DNA of 64,000 nucleotides from Gadus chalcogrammus (lineage: Eukaryota; Chordata; Actinopteri; Gadiformes; Gadidae). Under the pieces are notes generated by a model. The model made no database searches. It had not been told where the DNA came from and saw only the letters and a program-made list of their open reading frames with translations. The position numbers and the translations under genes are program-made. This document shows positions 31,201-45,918 of this stretch, piece after piece (the stretch's first letter is position 1; every line of letters starts with the position of its first letter). The stretch lies in the NCBI RefSeq assembly GCF_026213295.1, contig NC_079426.1, positions 13,717,091-13,781,090 of the forward strand, in the 5' to 3' direction.

Positions 31201-31733
31201 TTAATGCTAGATTTGCACGAACGCTATTGTGTGAATTAGTTTGGTTCTCTTTTCATGGAAGCCGCAAGTGGGAGATTCCTTATTTTTTTACCATTATTGT
31301 TTTATTAACAAATTTCTCCTACAGGGGATTGATAAAGTTCTATCTAGACTATTGAACAGAAAGAAACACTTGGTCATACTTTACACACTTTACCACTGAA
31401 ACATTCAGAAGAGTCACGTGGACGAATCCGTAAATAACTGATTTTTTTCATTGGTTGTTGCGTTAAATCTTACCCAGATACAATAGGGCTATTTTCTGAT
31501 TGGCTTTTATGTAGCCCCTTTCGTTTTTTGATTGGCTGGTAAGAGACAGGCTCGACTGAAGACTCCCGAGGCAGCAGGAGATGCACTTGATGAATCCTGC
31601 CGATTCCATAGCGAGAGCGGCGCTTCTGCAGATGAATTTAATAATGAACAATGGAATTTTACTGGGGCACTGGAGACTTTTACTGGGGCACGTGCCCCAG
31701 TAAAAAGGGGCTGACGACGCCTCTGCCTGGGAC

Positions 31734-32166
31734 CCTGACGAATCTCGCTCGCTCATGTTTCATTTGCTCTGCAGATTAGGTCGGGCTCCCAGGCACAAAA
31801 AGTTTTCTGCCTGGTACAAGGTAGTCCGTAGAGATAAGGGAATTTCAAACTTAATAGTTTAAGGCTTAATAAGACGTGAATTGGGTTCTCATTTGGATCC
31901 TAATGTTTCGAGTCTGTTGCTTCCATTAAAAAACGAATATGTCAGAGGCCTACTTTTTACTTAGAGTACATTTCAGAGCCTTTACTTTTCCACTTTTACT
32001 TAAGTTAAAAAGTTAAATCAGTTTTTCTACTTGAACTGCATGTTGATCACTAAAGGGGTAATCTTCTATTCTCCTCCAGATGGTGTATCAACACTCTCTG
32101 CGGGTGCATACCTTTGTGTGAGGAAAGAATTAAACATTTCCCCTGCCGTCGTCTTCCTCCTCGCAG
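31734..32166. other. Non-coding spacer between the hAT element and the zinc-finger exon
   Basis: Contains TTTACTTAAGT-like sequence near 31985 that resembles fish MITE-type repeats. A CTCCTCCAG|ATG junction near 32079 opens a 13-codon frame reading QHSLRVHT, faintly like a zinc-finger helix. Nothing firm. Confidence 0.35.
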
Positions 32167-32286
32167 GAGAGAAGCCTTTCACATGTGAGGCCTGTTGGAA
32201 GTGCTTCGCGTCCAAGGAGTACTTGAGGCGCCACTCCAACATCCACACCGGCTCCAGGACCTACAAGTGTCAGCAGTGTGTGAGGT
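32167..32286 (+). pseudogene. Orphan C2H2 zinc-finger exon
   Basis: This 120-bp block lies between an acceptor (TCCTCGCAG|GAGAG) and a donor (GTGAG|GTGAAC). It encodes the linker GEKPF and one full finger, CEACWKCFASKEYLRRHSNIH, with C-x2-C-x12-H-x3-H spacing, then linker TGSRTY and the start of another finger (KCQQC). No other exon of a zinc-finger gene is convincing nearby. It may be a relic of a duplicated zinc-finger gene or an exon of an undetected gene. Confidence 0.55.
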
Positions 32287-32397
32287 GAACGGTCTCTAGA
32301 AGAAACGCAGACTATCTACCAATGCTGCTATCGACTAGCGAAAGCAGGACAGAGTTCAGATTCTAACAAGCTGAATATTCATATAATGTTGACAACT

Positions 32398-32480
32398 GGC
32401 AGGATAGCCTAGTCTTGTAGTTACAGTGTTTGAACGTCAGCCAAATGTGACTGGGTTTCAGAGCCCGACGATACTGGATT
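32398..32480 (+). repeat. Possible tRNA-derived SINE fragment
   Basis: GATAGCCTAGTCTTGTAGTT resembles a tRNA A-box region and GGGTTTCAGAGCCCG, about 50 bp later, a B box. Fish V-type SINEs look similar. The copy is old and its ends were not found. Confidence 0.4.
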
Positions 32481-32933
32481 TAAGGGTTTGATCCCAAAAT
32501 TAGGGAGTAACAAAATTACCAATAACGATATATCGGCCAATATTCAAAATATAGGTGCATCGGCGGTTTGATATATATATTGTGGTTTCCTGGGGATGGA
32601 GCAGCTTCTTTGGATTTGCTAGTCACCCTCAGACAATTCTTCGGTGACAGCAACATCGCATTTAAATCATGAGCTGAATGAATCAATTAACTGTAGTGTT
32701 AACGTGTGTTTATAGTCCACAACAATCTCAATGTTAACCACCACTTCGGCTGGGTATCGCGATGAATTTTGTGATATTTCTGGATAATTTGATAAAATAC
32801 AAATTTTGCTTAGATATGAAAGACATTCTCAGAGAACTAATGATCTAGCTTGTAGAATGACCCCTCTAACTTGTTGAATTATTACAAAAATGACTGTTTA
32901 CATTAAGAATTGGCCTTAAAGCAATAACATTAA

Positions 32934-33223
32934 AGGCCCAGTTTGTAGAATTGTGTAGCAACTAGCGGGGACTCCCTTTCCTACCACTACAGTGTCCTGT
33001 AGTGAGCTATATTGTGTAAGGTGCCAGTAGGTATTCCCGTTGTGTGAAAAGCTACAATAATTTAAATCGCACAAAGGCATATTTTTGACTGCTCAAACCT
33101 GTGAATAAACATAGCCTCCTGCAAAAACCACTGTACTAAAAATAATCACACATTGATCATTGCCATGGGAACCCCCCCCCCCCTCCTAAAACTATTTTTT
33201 TTCCCAATCTAAACACTGTACCT
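32934..33223. mobile_element. TTAA-flanked MITE (piggyBac-like)
   Basis: The ends AGGCCCAGTTTGTAGA and, reverse-complemented, AGGTACAGTGTTTAGA are imperfect inverted repeats. TTAA flanks both (32930-32933 and 33224-33227), within a larger ACATTAAAGG/CCTTTAATGT symmetry. 290 bp, non-coding. Confidence 0.75.
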
Positions 33224-33229
33224 TTAATG

Positions 33230-34390
33230 TAGTTTTTATTTAAAATGACCAACACACTCCCAAATTAATGCAAGTTGAAGTACCAAAGACTGGCCACGCG
33301 TGACTAACAGGATTAAGCTTCAAGCATTCAAGGGGAAATGCATTTAATAAAGAAATCAATCTTTGTGTCTTGTCGCGACCCAGGTTAGATTCTCCCCCGT
33401 GGTCATATGACACGTCATTCCCTCTCTTCTTCAACCTCTTGCCCTGTCTCTCTTCACTGCACTGTTCATCAAGGCATTTTCTTTAATCTATCTTGAAATG
33501 TTCTGCATCAAAATCGAATAATTCAATTTAATATTGAATTGAATTCAGAAAATATATTTTTTAAACCGTGCCCTAACCACCATCTGTCTGTCGAACCGGC
33601 AACATTATTTGTCCATCGATCGACTCCACATACGCACATCCTGATGCTTTCCCTAACACACTGACGCCTGCCGATCCGACAACGCACTCGGTGGAGGCCG
33701 GTCATGACATCAACACACACACAGGCTTCATGGCCATGCTCAGGCCCGAGCGAGGAGCGCACGTCATCAACTCCCTCAGGGATCCATCCATATAAGATCT
33801 TGGATGTCAATGAAGCCGAGCCGTCGAGAGAACTTGGCAGTGAAAGTGAAAAGGCCTTGATCATAGCTTTGTGTGCACTCTGGCTGTGTCTTGTAAAGTT
33901 AGCCTTGGAGAATATGAACTACACACTTGGTGATTATCTAGTTAGTGTGCATTCAAAGAAATGGGTAAAATCCCCTCAAATTAATTAAAATAAGAGTCTG
34001 GTCTTTAAGTAGACCTATAAAGCTCATGTGTGTTATTGCGTGTTTGGGTCCCCATCCTCTAAATCCATCCTCTAATCCTCTTTTTTTTAGATGGCAGCAT
34101 TAGCAAAATACACCAACCTATGAATCAGAATCTGAATGCAGTTCTCTGTGTGCTTAGACCAAAAATACCCTTCCTCACCATCACCTTTGACAAGGCTCCT
34201 GCCAAGCCCAATAAAGAGATCTATGTCTTCCAGGATGAACACATCCCAGACACACTCCCCTCCGGTCAACCGGTCTCATCCATGATGCAAGGCCCCAGGG
34301 AGCGCCAACAGGGGGCACCCATTCCCCTCCTCTGTTCTCCTACGATCCCTGTGTTTATGATTAAGCAGAGCTGCTGCGGCTCAAGGGGGG
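33230..34390. other. Intergenic sequence, no gene recognised
   Basis: Open frames at 33704-33988 and 34120-34557 are moderately long but match no family I recognise and show no exon context. A G-run precedes the LTR remnant at 34385. Confidence 0.35.
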
Positions 34391-34723
34391 GGGTCGGCAA
34401 TAAACACCTTTACTTTGGACCACCTGACTCATACTTTCTTTTTGATCTGGTCTATGTTACTCCCCTTACCCTTAGCCCACTTAGGGGACGTAACAAAATT
34501 GGGGGCTCTTCCGGGATCTTACAAACTTTCCCAGTACCAGATCCATTTTTGGAGTAATTGTAAAAAAAAAAGAAATAATAATAATTAAAAAAATTGGCAG
34601 GTCTCCCCTACACGGCTTCCTGGCTCAACACAAAATAAGTAATGACAAAACAGAACTGCTAGGCAGTTGACGGCAGCGATACAACCAAGCAGCAGGCGAC
34701 AGCAGACAACGACTAGCATCAGA

Positions 34724-34812
34724 AGAGGAACCTGACTGTTCCGTATGAAGAGACATGAGGAACCCGACTGTTCCTTATGAAGAGATATGAGGAACCTGAC
34801 TGCTTATGAAGC
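34724..34812. repeat. Tandem repeat, three units of about 35 bp
   Basis: GAGGAACCTGACTGTTCC...TATGAAGAGA recurs about three times within the remnant of the LTR element. Confidence 0.75.
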
Positions 34813-35038
34813 GACGCACAGCAGCTAGCAGCATAAGTCAGAGGAGGCTTTGATGTAGAGAGGTGTGACCTCTCTAAAGGACGACACGTGCTCCACTTCT
34901 GAGAACCAGGGGTTGTTCTCACAAGAGGGGCTGTGATAATGTGGTAGCGGATGCCCTTTCAAGGGTTTGGTAATGTGTATGATTTGTATTGCAGCTACGG
35001 CTTGATAACCAGTGGGGGTTGTTTTTTGTGTGTGGGGG

Positions 35039-35684
35039 TGTTACATTCCCATGTGTTTCTAAGGTACTTTTGTGTATGCTGCCTCTAGCTCCAGACCCTC
35101 GGCTCCATGTATATAGAGGAGCTGCATGGCAGATGCTCTGCTCTCGGCTCACTGCTCTGCTCTCGGCTCCACGCTCTGCTCTCGGCTCCACGCTCTGCTA
35201 TCGGCTCCACGCTATGCTCTCGGCTCCACGCTCTGCTCTCGGCTCCACGCTCTGCTCTCGGCTCCACGCTCTGCTCTCGGCTCCACGCTCTGCTCTCGGC
35301 CCCATGCTGATCGTTGTCTGCTGTGGCCTGCTGTCGCCAGCTGCCTGGTTGTATCGCTGCCGTCAACTGCTTAGCAGTTCTGTTTTGTCATTACTTATTT
35401 TGGGTTGAGCCAGGAAGCCGTGTAGGGGAGGCCTGCCGTTTGTTCCCCCTTCTTCTCCTGTTTTCATCGTGGCTAGGGAGGATGAGCAAATGTATTTGTA
35501 CCTTTTTAGAAAGATCTTTTTTTTTTTGTTTCAAGCCAGAGATAGCTTTTGTTGGCCTGTGGGTCTCCCTGAAGATAAATGCTCGAGTTGGCAATAAACA
35601 CCTTTACTCTGGACCACCTGACACCTACTTTCTTTTTGATCTGGTCTATGTTACTCCCCTTACGCCCACTTAGGGGAGCTAACA
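35039..35684 (+). repeat. 3' LTR of the degraded retroelement
   Basis: 646 bp, from TGTTACATTCCC to GGAGCTAACA, with matching TGTTA/TAACA ends. A G-rich run precedes it and a polyadenylation motif AATAAA lies near 35596. The last 100 bp match the 5' LTR remnant at 34391-34495. A 19-bp minisatellite sits in the middle. Confidence 0.78.
35134..35305. repeat. 19-bp minisatellite inside the LTR
   Basis: About nine tandem copies of GCTCTGCTCTCGGCTCCAC with few changes, lying within the 3' LTR. The Leu/Ser/Arg-rich open frames across it are artefacts. Confidence 0.92.
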
Positions 35685-39634
<3,950 letters not shown>

Positions 39635-39845
39635 ATGTCGGCCCCACGGAAGGCTGGCAAAAACAGAGAAGCTCCATGCTGTGTGCTCCTCTGGAAGATC
39701 TGCCCGCACCTTTTTCTCAGCCTATCCTTGGTCGGATATGCAGCCTTGGGAGCGCTGCTTTTTAAGAACATTGAAGGTCGAAAGGAACCCAATTCAACTG
39801 ACGAATACCACGAGTTCCTGGGGCAGATCGTACAGAACATCACCA
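39635..39845 (+). CDS. kcnk18: kcnk18 exon 1
   Basis: Begins MSAPRKAGKNREAPCC, carries TM1 (LFLSLSLVGYAALGALLF) and the start of the extracellular cap, and ends AACATCACCA|GTAAGT in phase 1. Confidence 0.92.
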
Positions 39846-42821
39846 GTAAGTAGCATTAAACATAGCTACAACCCTTTAAAATACAATAAAAAAATAATAA
39901 TAGTGCATATTGTTTTGCTATTACTCTTGGTTCTGCATCCCTTTCAGACAGTAAGCATACGCAAGACGATTTGGTGGTGGAACTAGAACAAAATATCAAA
40001 ACAGGCTTCAAGTCCATCTGGCTGCAATATCCAGAAAGATGGAATTTCTTTGGCTCCATGTTCTTCTGCTGCACTGTCTTCACAACAGTTGGTAAGTAGG
40101 TTTTATGGAATGAATACGTTTCCTTTGATCAAATTGAATCGACTGATCGACTAGTCCAAGCATTAACAAAATAAAAGTAAATGAGCTTTGAATGAAACAT
40201 GGGATGCTGCTCTCACCGCACCCTTCTTTCATTCCACTTAAAGGTAGGCAGTTGGCAACGATTAATGCTGTGCTGGAGTAAATTGTGTGTGAAGCGAGTA
40301 TAACTGTTAATCAATAGGAAGTCCACCTGGATCCATCTATTATTTAGTTGATGGAAAGCTTCCTGAGTGAGGTATGCTTGGTTGAGATTTAACTCATTTT
40401 TCAGTCAAAAACATTGACACGACATGAGAGTCGACACTTTCGGTAGTGTACCGGGTTTAAGAACATTAAATACCTTGAAATAGATAATGCTGTTAATAAC
40501 AAGTGTCGCTCCAGTTGTTAAATACATAGGATACTATGCCTTCGGCTGAAGTTTAACAACACAATTGTTGGTTAAAAGAAAACAATATGTGATCTATGCG
40601 ACAGCCTAACCACGCGTATTCACTGCCCTGTTCATCTATAGCGCTGAGAACTGCAAACAGGTGGAGTTCAAGGGAAAAACAGGGTCTTTATTATGTTCCG
40701 ATTTAGATATAAACAACCGCAATTATTGAATGGAAGAAACTAATGTATTGAAAACAAGAAATTAGCTTGGCTAGTTCTTCTACACGCGGATAAACAGGGT
40801 CAGCTTTCCTCAAACTTCAGGCAACAAATATCACCAATTTGCGGGGTTCTGTGTTAAAGTAATAGGCTATTATTATAGTCTGTTAATAATTGGCCCGAAT
40901 TAGAAACACGAGCCGTAAACATGCCTTGCCGTGTCCTGTAGCTTCATCTGTGTGTCAGTACCGTCAGCTGTCGTGGGAGGTCCGCCGGTGCGGTGGCGGG
41001 GGGTTGATGGCGGCTGTTCCCTGCCTGCTGGTGACCACGGAGCATTCACTTCACCAGCCCTGACCTCGCTAGAGCATCTAGTCTGCAGCTGAGACGCTAG
41101 GAGAAATAGAGAGTAGGCTATGTTGTGGATACAGTGTGAAACGAATACAGGCCTATACCCGTGCTTTATAAACATGATACATCGAGATGATCACTCAGCT
41201 AGCTTGCCCACCAGATTTTGATTAAAGAAAGTTGGATCTGATCTGTGGCTTTGAAATGAAAAGTCAATATATATTACTTTGAAATGGTTGTGGATGCGTC
41301 GGTAGGAAATGGTTGATATTGAGTGTTGAATTGGGATTTTCTTGGTAAGTATACATGATACGATGACTCATGTAGGAGTGTAACGATGCATTAGTTGGCT
41401 GCGTGATATTGGTGGGCAGCAGCCTAATGGCTTGGCGATGGCGACCAGAGAAAGCCACTTTGGACCGGAAGACACTTAACGTTATCTAATCTACAAGCCT
41501 ATTGTATTTAATTATTTAAATTGGGTTTTATTTATCTAATCATTTTTATTGAAGTTCAGTTCGGTGTTTTCTTTGTGCAAAAAGAAGCGCACTTATTCAA
41601 AAAAAGTTTTGTTGCGATGTTTGTTGTGAAACTATATAATTGCTTATTCTTTGATCCATTCATTTTCTGTGTTCATTAAAGCGAATGGCCAAGCTTATTT
41701 TCTGACCCGTTTTGTGCAAACAAACTTTTAAATTGCTACACTCTCGGGGGAAAATATGCAAGTCCTGGTGAGGTCTAGAAATGTTCCACCAGGTGGCAGC
41801 AATACCAAATAATAAATGAAGATCACCTCTAGCATGATCAAACACAAACAAAAAAGGGTCTGCCTTTAAACGTAAGACTGCCTTTAAAGATTAGACTACC
41901 TTCAAGACCTGGTGGTCTGTAGGCTTGATACCATCCACTCAAGTTTCCCTCCTCTCTACATTAGGTTATGGAGAAATCTACCCTGTCACCCTGCTGGGTA
42001 AAGTGGTGTGTATCCTGTATGCCATGGTGGGCATCCCTCTCATGCTTCTGGTCATGAGCGATGTTGGTGATGTACTGGCTGTGCTGCTGTCCCGTGCCTA
42101 CCGACGCATCCACAAGTTGGGCAAAGCCCTCTGCTACCGCTCCTGGTCCCCCAACAAGGCCTCTAAGAAGGCGTGGGAGGAGACCCACCACACCCTGGAG
42201 GACGGCACCTTCGTGTTCAGCCATGGCGCGGTGATGCGCCAGCCCATGGACATCGGCCAGGTCCTCCAGAACCAAAAAGACCTCAAGCAGAAGCTGACGC
42301 AGCTCAACAGCAACAAGGAGATCTTTGAAAAGATCCTGGCCCGGGAGAACTTCCTCTGCCAGGGCCCGCTCCTGCGGAGCCTGTCCTGCCCCGAGCTGGA
42401 CCGCATGCCCAGACCGCCCAAGGACTGCGCCATGTGGGACTTCTCGGGCATCGGGACCAACATGGACGGCCTGGACGTGCCCTTCGTGCTCATCCTGCTG
42501 GTGGTGGTGACGTACATCCTCCTCGGGGGACTGATCCTGCCCCTGTGGGAGACAGATTTCGAGGGCTTCGACCCGTACTACTTCTGCTTCATCACACTCA
42601 CCACCATCGGCTTCGGCGACATCGTGCCCAAACACCCCAAGTACTTCATGATCACCTCGCTGTTCATCATCGTCGGCATGGCGATCATGACAATGGCCTT
42701 TAAGCTGGGCCAGACCCGCATCGTCAGTTTCTACCACACCTGCATCCGCTTCATGAGCCGGGGCCATGTGGTCACCATGCGTGACCAGGAGATGATGGAC
42801 CAATCAGAAGGTTACCTTTAG
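39635..42821 (+). CDS. kcnk18: TRESK two-pore-domain potassium channel (three exons)
   Basis: Background K+ channel of the plasma membrane that sets resting potential in sensory neurons (family knowledge). Exons 39635-39845, 39948-40091 and 41965-42821 join in frame to 1,212 bp, or 403 residues (human about 384). TM1 lies near residues 20-45, followed by extracellular sites NST and NIT. The first selectivity filter TTVGYGEIYP (V118-G-Y-G) spans the exon 2/3 junction. After TM2 comes a long cytosolic loop, the hallmark of TRESK, with RSLSCPEL at about 256-263 matching the mammalian RSNSCPEL 14-3-3 site. TM3 and the second filter TTIGFGDIVP (about I333-G-F-G) follow, then TM4 and a short tail. 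I do not see the mammalian calcineurin-docking PQIVID motif. Position between vax1 and slc18a2 supports orthology. Confidence 0.95.
39948..40091 (+). CDS. kcnk18: kcnk18 exon 2
   Basis: Bounded by TTTCAG|ACAG and GTTG|GTAAGT. It encodes the rest of the cap (KTGFKSIWLQYPERWNFFGS), the pore helix and the filter up to TTV-G. Confidence 0.93.
40092..41964 (+). other. kcnk18: kcnk18 intron 2
   Basis: 1.87 kb of AT-rich sequence. No repeats or elements of note. Confidence 0.8.
41965..42821 (+). CDS. kcnk18: kcnk18 exon 3
   Basis: Acceptor ACATTAG|GTTATGG completes G-YGEIYP. The exon carries TM2, the large cytosolic loop, TM3, the second pore and TM4, and ends DQSEGYL with TAG at 42819-42821. Confidence 0.95.
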
Positions 42822-44279
42822 TCTAAGTACTGGCAAATGGAATAACGCAGTGGTTCCCAGCCCTGGGGGCGGGCGGTGGGCTCATCTGAGATGCATCTGG
42901 GGTCACAAGAGAGTGCCGACCTATAATTACAGCTGTTTGATTAAATATTTGATGATGCATGTCTGATTTGAAAACAAGACGTGAAGGGTAAATGTCCCTC
43001 ATATGCAAACTAAGGATTTCAAGCCATGAGCAAGCTACTGCTAAATACTTCACAACATTGATATCAATCACAGATGTCGATTGGGTTAAAACACATGTGA
43101 CACGGAAATGGACACACAACGGGTCACAATCGTTTTCTAACATAAAAATGGGGTCAGGGGTCAAATATGTTTGAAACCATTAATGAGGATTTTGAGGGAG
43201 AGGGCTGTTTAAAATATGTCTTGATTTGGATTTGATGACGACATCTTCAATAGGTTGATGTGTCATTATGAGTTGGACCATAACTGCACTGTGCTTGAGG
43301 CCTTGTCCTGTGTTAATCTTGCTGAGGCACTGGAGTTCTGTGCCATGGTTTACCTAAGAACAAAGGTCTCCCAAGGTCCTATTGAGTGCAAATTTGAGAC
43401 GCTGTCTGGCTTGTTTCCACTGCTGACTGACGTGTAACTAGCATGAGTTGAAAACCGACACACACACAAAGACGTACACGCATGTTTTGCATTCGCCAAA
43501 AGCTGCATACCTGCCTGAGGTTCCTCGAGGATACTTGAAACATTTGAAATAAACATATGTCATAGTAGTCTAAGCTCCTGTATGTTTCATTGGAGGTCGA
43601 TTATTTTGGTCTCTACATGTATTCTTACCATGAGTTGTGCAAATGTCAGTTTATCTCTCCAATACAAAGGGGCCATTATCTCAATAACATCTGATAGAGG
43701 GGTAACAGTGGAGTTCATTTATGAGGCCTAATGCAAATAGACTGACATCAAATGATACGTGGCTTCAATTTCATTTAAATTCTATTTTATTTGGATAGCC
43801 CTTAATCACACGTACAGTCTCAAAGGGCTTAACAGGCCATATATTTATGGCATACAAACAAGCAAAGATTTTAAATAATTTAGTTAATAAAAATTAAATG
43901 GTACATGGTGATGGGACGCTGGTCAATTAACCGGTTAATCCACTCATATTCACCATAGCCTCAGGCTATAACAAACAGAATAATGAATTAGAAAGGGTGA
44001 GGTGCACATAAAACAAACAGACAACTGCTTATTTAGTGACTCCACAAACATGCATCAACCCCATTAGAAACGTTCATACAGTAGGATACAGACATTGACA
44101 CCCAGCCACGCAGTCAGCAGTTGCAAATAAATCCGATATGGTAGTTATAGTGAGCCAGTGTCGAGAGGTGAGATTAGAAGTAATGTGCTCAGATCTTCTC
44201 ATTCTAGTAAGTAGTCTCTCGAGCTGCAGCGGCCTAGCCAAGCTGGAGGCTTCTCGTAGAAGAGTTAGGTAACCCCAAG
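42822..44279 (+). other. kcnk18: kcnk18 3' UTR and downstream flank
   Basis: A polyadenylation motif AATAAA occurs at 43548-43553, a plausible but unproven 3' end about 730 bp after the stop. From about 43760 the sequence resembles a common teleost repeat (TTTATTTGGATAGCCC, then AGTCTCAAAGGGCTT), continuing toward the LINE at 44280. Confidence 0.45.
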
Positions 44280-44879
44280 ATTAGTTAATCAGGAATATAG
44301 ATTTGAATATCATCAGCATAACAGTGGAAGCCAATTACGTAGCCGTGGATAATATCACCAAAAGGACGCATGTACATTTAAAAAAGCAGTGGACCAAGGA
44401 TCAACCCTTGATGGATGCCAAAACTTAGTTGCAATTTTTTGAGTCTGATCCATCACAAAGAAAATGGATATAATATCAGTGAGAAGTTCTAAACCAGCGA
44501 AGATCAGAACCTTTGATGCCAAGATTCAAGATTCAAGATTCAAGATGGTTTTATTGTCATATGCACAACAATTACAGAGCAGTCGCTGGCAATGAAATTC
44601 TTTAGTCTTGGGCTCCTCCAACAGTGCAATATAAGAGAACGTAAAGGTATATGAGAAACACAAGTAGGAAAGCTGAGACTTCGATAATAAAAAATAAATA
44701 TAATAATAATAAAAAGTAAGTGTATAAGAGGAACACAAGTAGGAGATCAGGACCTAAATGCAAAACTGAATAAATGTAAAATATAAACAAACGTGTTTAT
44801 CCAGATGTCGACAGGTATAAAGTGGCAAGTTGTAAAGTGGCAAGTTATAAAGTGTCATAGTGGTGAGCTAGGTAGCTTA

Positions 44880-45107
44880 GGAGTTCAGTAGTCTTATGGC
44901 CCGTGGGATGAAAGTGTCCCTGAGTCTGGTGGTGCGAGACCGGATGCTGCGGTAGCGTCTACCAGACGGGAGCAGCTGAAACAGTTTGTTACTGGGGTGA
45001 TGAGGGTCTTTAATAATCCGGTTAGTCTTCTTCCTGCAGCGCTGAGTGTAGCGGTCCTCCATAGATGGCAGCTCCGTCCTGCTAATGTGATGGGCAGCTT
45101 TCACCAC
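44880..45107 (-). pseudogene. C-terminal segment of the inserted LINE ORF2
   Basis: The frame contains DRYTQRCRKKTNRIIKDPHH and FIPRAIRLLNS, the typical C-terminal region of these fish LINE polymerases. Confidence 0.8.
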
Positions 45108-45179
45108 CCTCTGTAATTTCTTACGGTTGAGGGCGGAGCAACTGCCGAACCAGGCGGTGATGCAGTCTGTCAGGATACT

Positions 45180-45632
45180 CTATATGGTGCACCTGTAGAA
45201 GTTGCAGAGTATCCTGGAGTCCATGTTGAACCTCCGCAGCCTGCGGAGGAAGAAGAGCCGCTGTCTCGCCGTCTTTGTGATGGCGTCGGTGTGGTGAGTC
45301 CAGGTCAGGTCCTCACAGATGTGGACCCCGAGGAACTTGAGACTGCTGACTCTCTCTACTGTCGTCCCGTTGATGGTGATGGGAGCGTGCTCGGCTCCCT
45401 GCGGCTTCCTGTAGTCCACAATCAGCTCCTTAGTTTTGCTGAGGTTGAGCTGGAGGTTGTTGTCCTTGCACCAAGATGTCAGGGCTCTCACCTCCTCTCT
45501 GTACGCCGTCTCGTCGCCGTCGGTGATCAGGCCTATGACGGTCGTGTCGCCAGCAAACTTCACGATGGTGTTGGAGCTGTGTGTGGCCACGCAGTCATGT
45601 GTGAACAGGGAGTAGAGGAGAGGGCTGAGCAC
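45180..45632 (-). pseudogene. Reverse transcriptase segment of the inserted LINE
   Basis: 150 codons of RT palm and thumb. The active-site aspartate pair is broken (FAGD for FADD). The C-terminal end meets the segment at 44880-45107 after a frame break. Confidence 0.85.
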
Positions 45633-45918
45633 ACAGCCCTGTGGTGCGCCGGTCTTGAGAGTCAGGGTGGATGATGTGGCGTTCCTATCCGCACTGCCTG
45701 GGGTCTGCCCGTCAGGAAGCTCAGGATCCAGTCACAAAGGCCGGTGTTGAGCCCGAGGTCCCTGAGCTTCACAGCGAGCTTGGAGGGCACAATGGTGTCG
45801 AATGCTGAACTGTAGTCAATGAACAGCATTCTCACATATGTGTTCCTCTGTTCCAGGTGGGACAGGGCAGTGTGGAGGGTGAGGGCGATGGCATCGCCTG
45901 TGGACCTGTTTGCCTTTT

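Larger units (their letters stand above)
34391..35684 (+). mobile_element. Degraded LTR retroelement (retrovirus- or Gypsy-like) with tRNA-Pro-type primer site
   Basis: A 5' LTR remnant of about 105 bp (34391-34495, ending GTAACA) is followed by TGGGGGCTCTTCCGGGAT at 34500-34517. This is the tRNA-Pro primer-binding form of gammaretroviruses with one mismatch. Only about 520 bp of interior remain. Near 34925-34973 a frame reads CDNVVADALSRVW-stop, the end of an RNase H region. About 65 bp on, the 3' LTR begins. An inverted copy of part of the 3' LTR lies inside at about 34596-34716. The element is inactive. With RNase H last before the LTR it could again be Gmr1-like, or integrase and envelope may simply have been deleted. 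Confidence 0.75.
44520..45912 (-). mobile_element. Inserted LINE (Rex1/L2-like), 5'-truncated
   Basis: A minus-strand non-LTR retrotransposon. The 3' end carries an (ATTCAAG)n tail at 44520-44545 and TTTTATTGTCATATGCACAA. Coding segments from 5' to 3' include [96 protein letters not shown] and the C-terminal LLPSGRRYRSIRSRTTRLRD. The catalytic box normally FADD reads FAGD, and there is a frameshift near 45680. It is truncated at the 5' end and dead. Confidence 0.85.

Noticed and set aside
34120..34557. 145-codon plus-strand frame upstream of and across the LTR remnant
   Set aside because: It runs into the LTR and primer site of the retroelement; no family recognised.
35107..35408. Overlapping open frames rich in Leu, Ser, Ala and Arg
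   Set aside because: They are translations of the 19-bp minisatellite in the LTR.
41961..42803. 280-codon antisense frame opposite kcnk18 exon 3
   Set aside because: A His/Glu-rich mirror of a GC-rich coding exon; no independent support.
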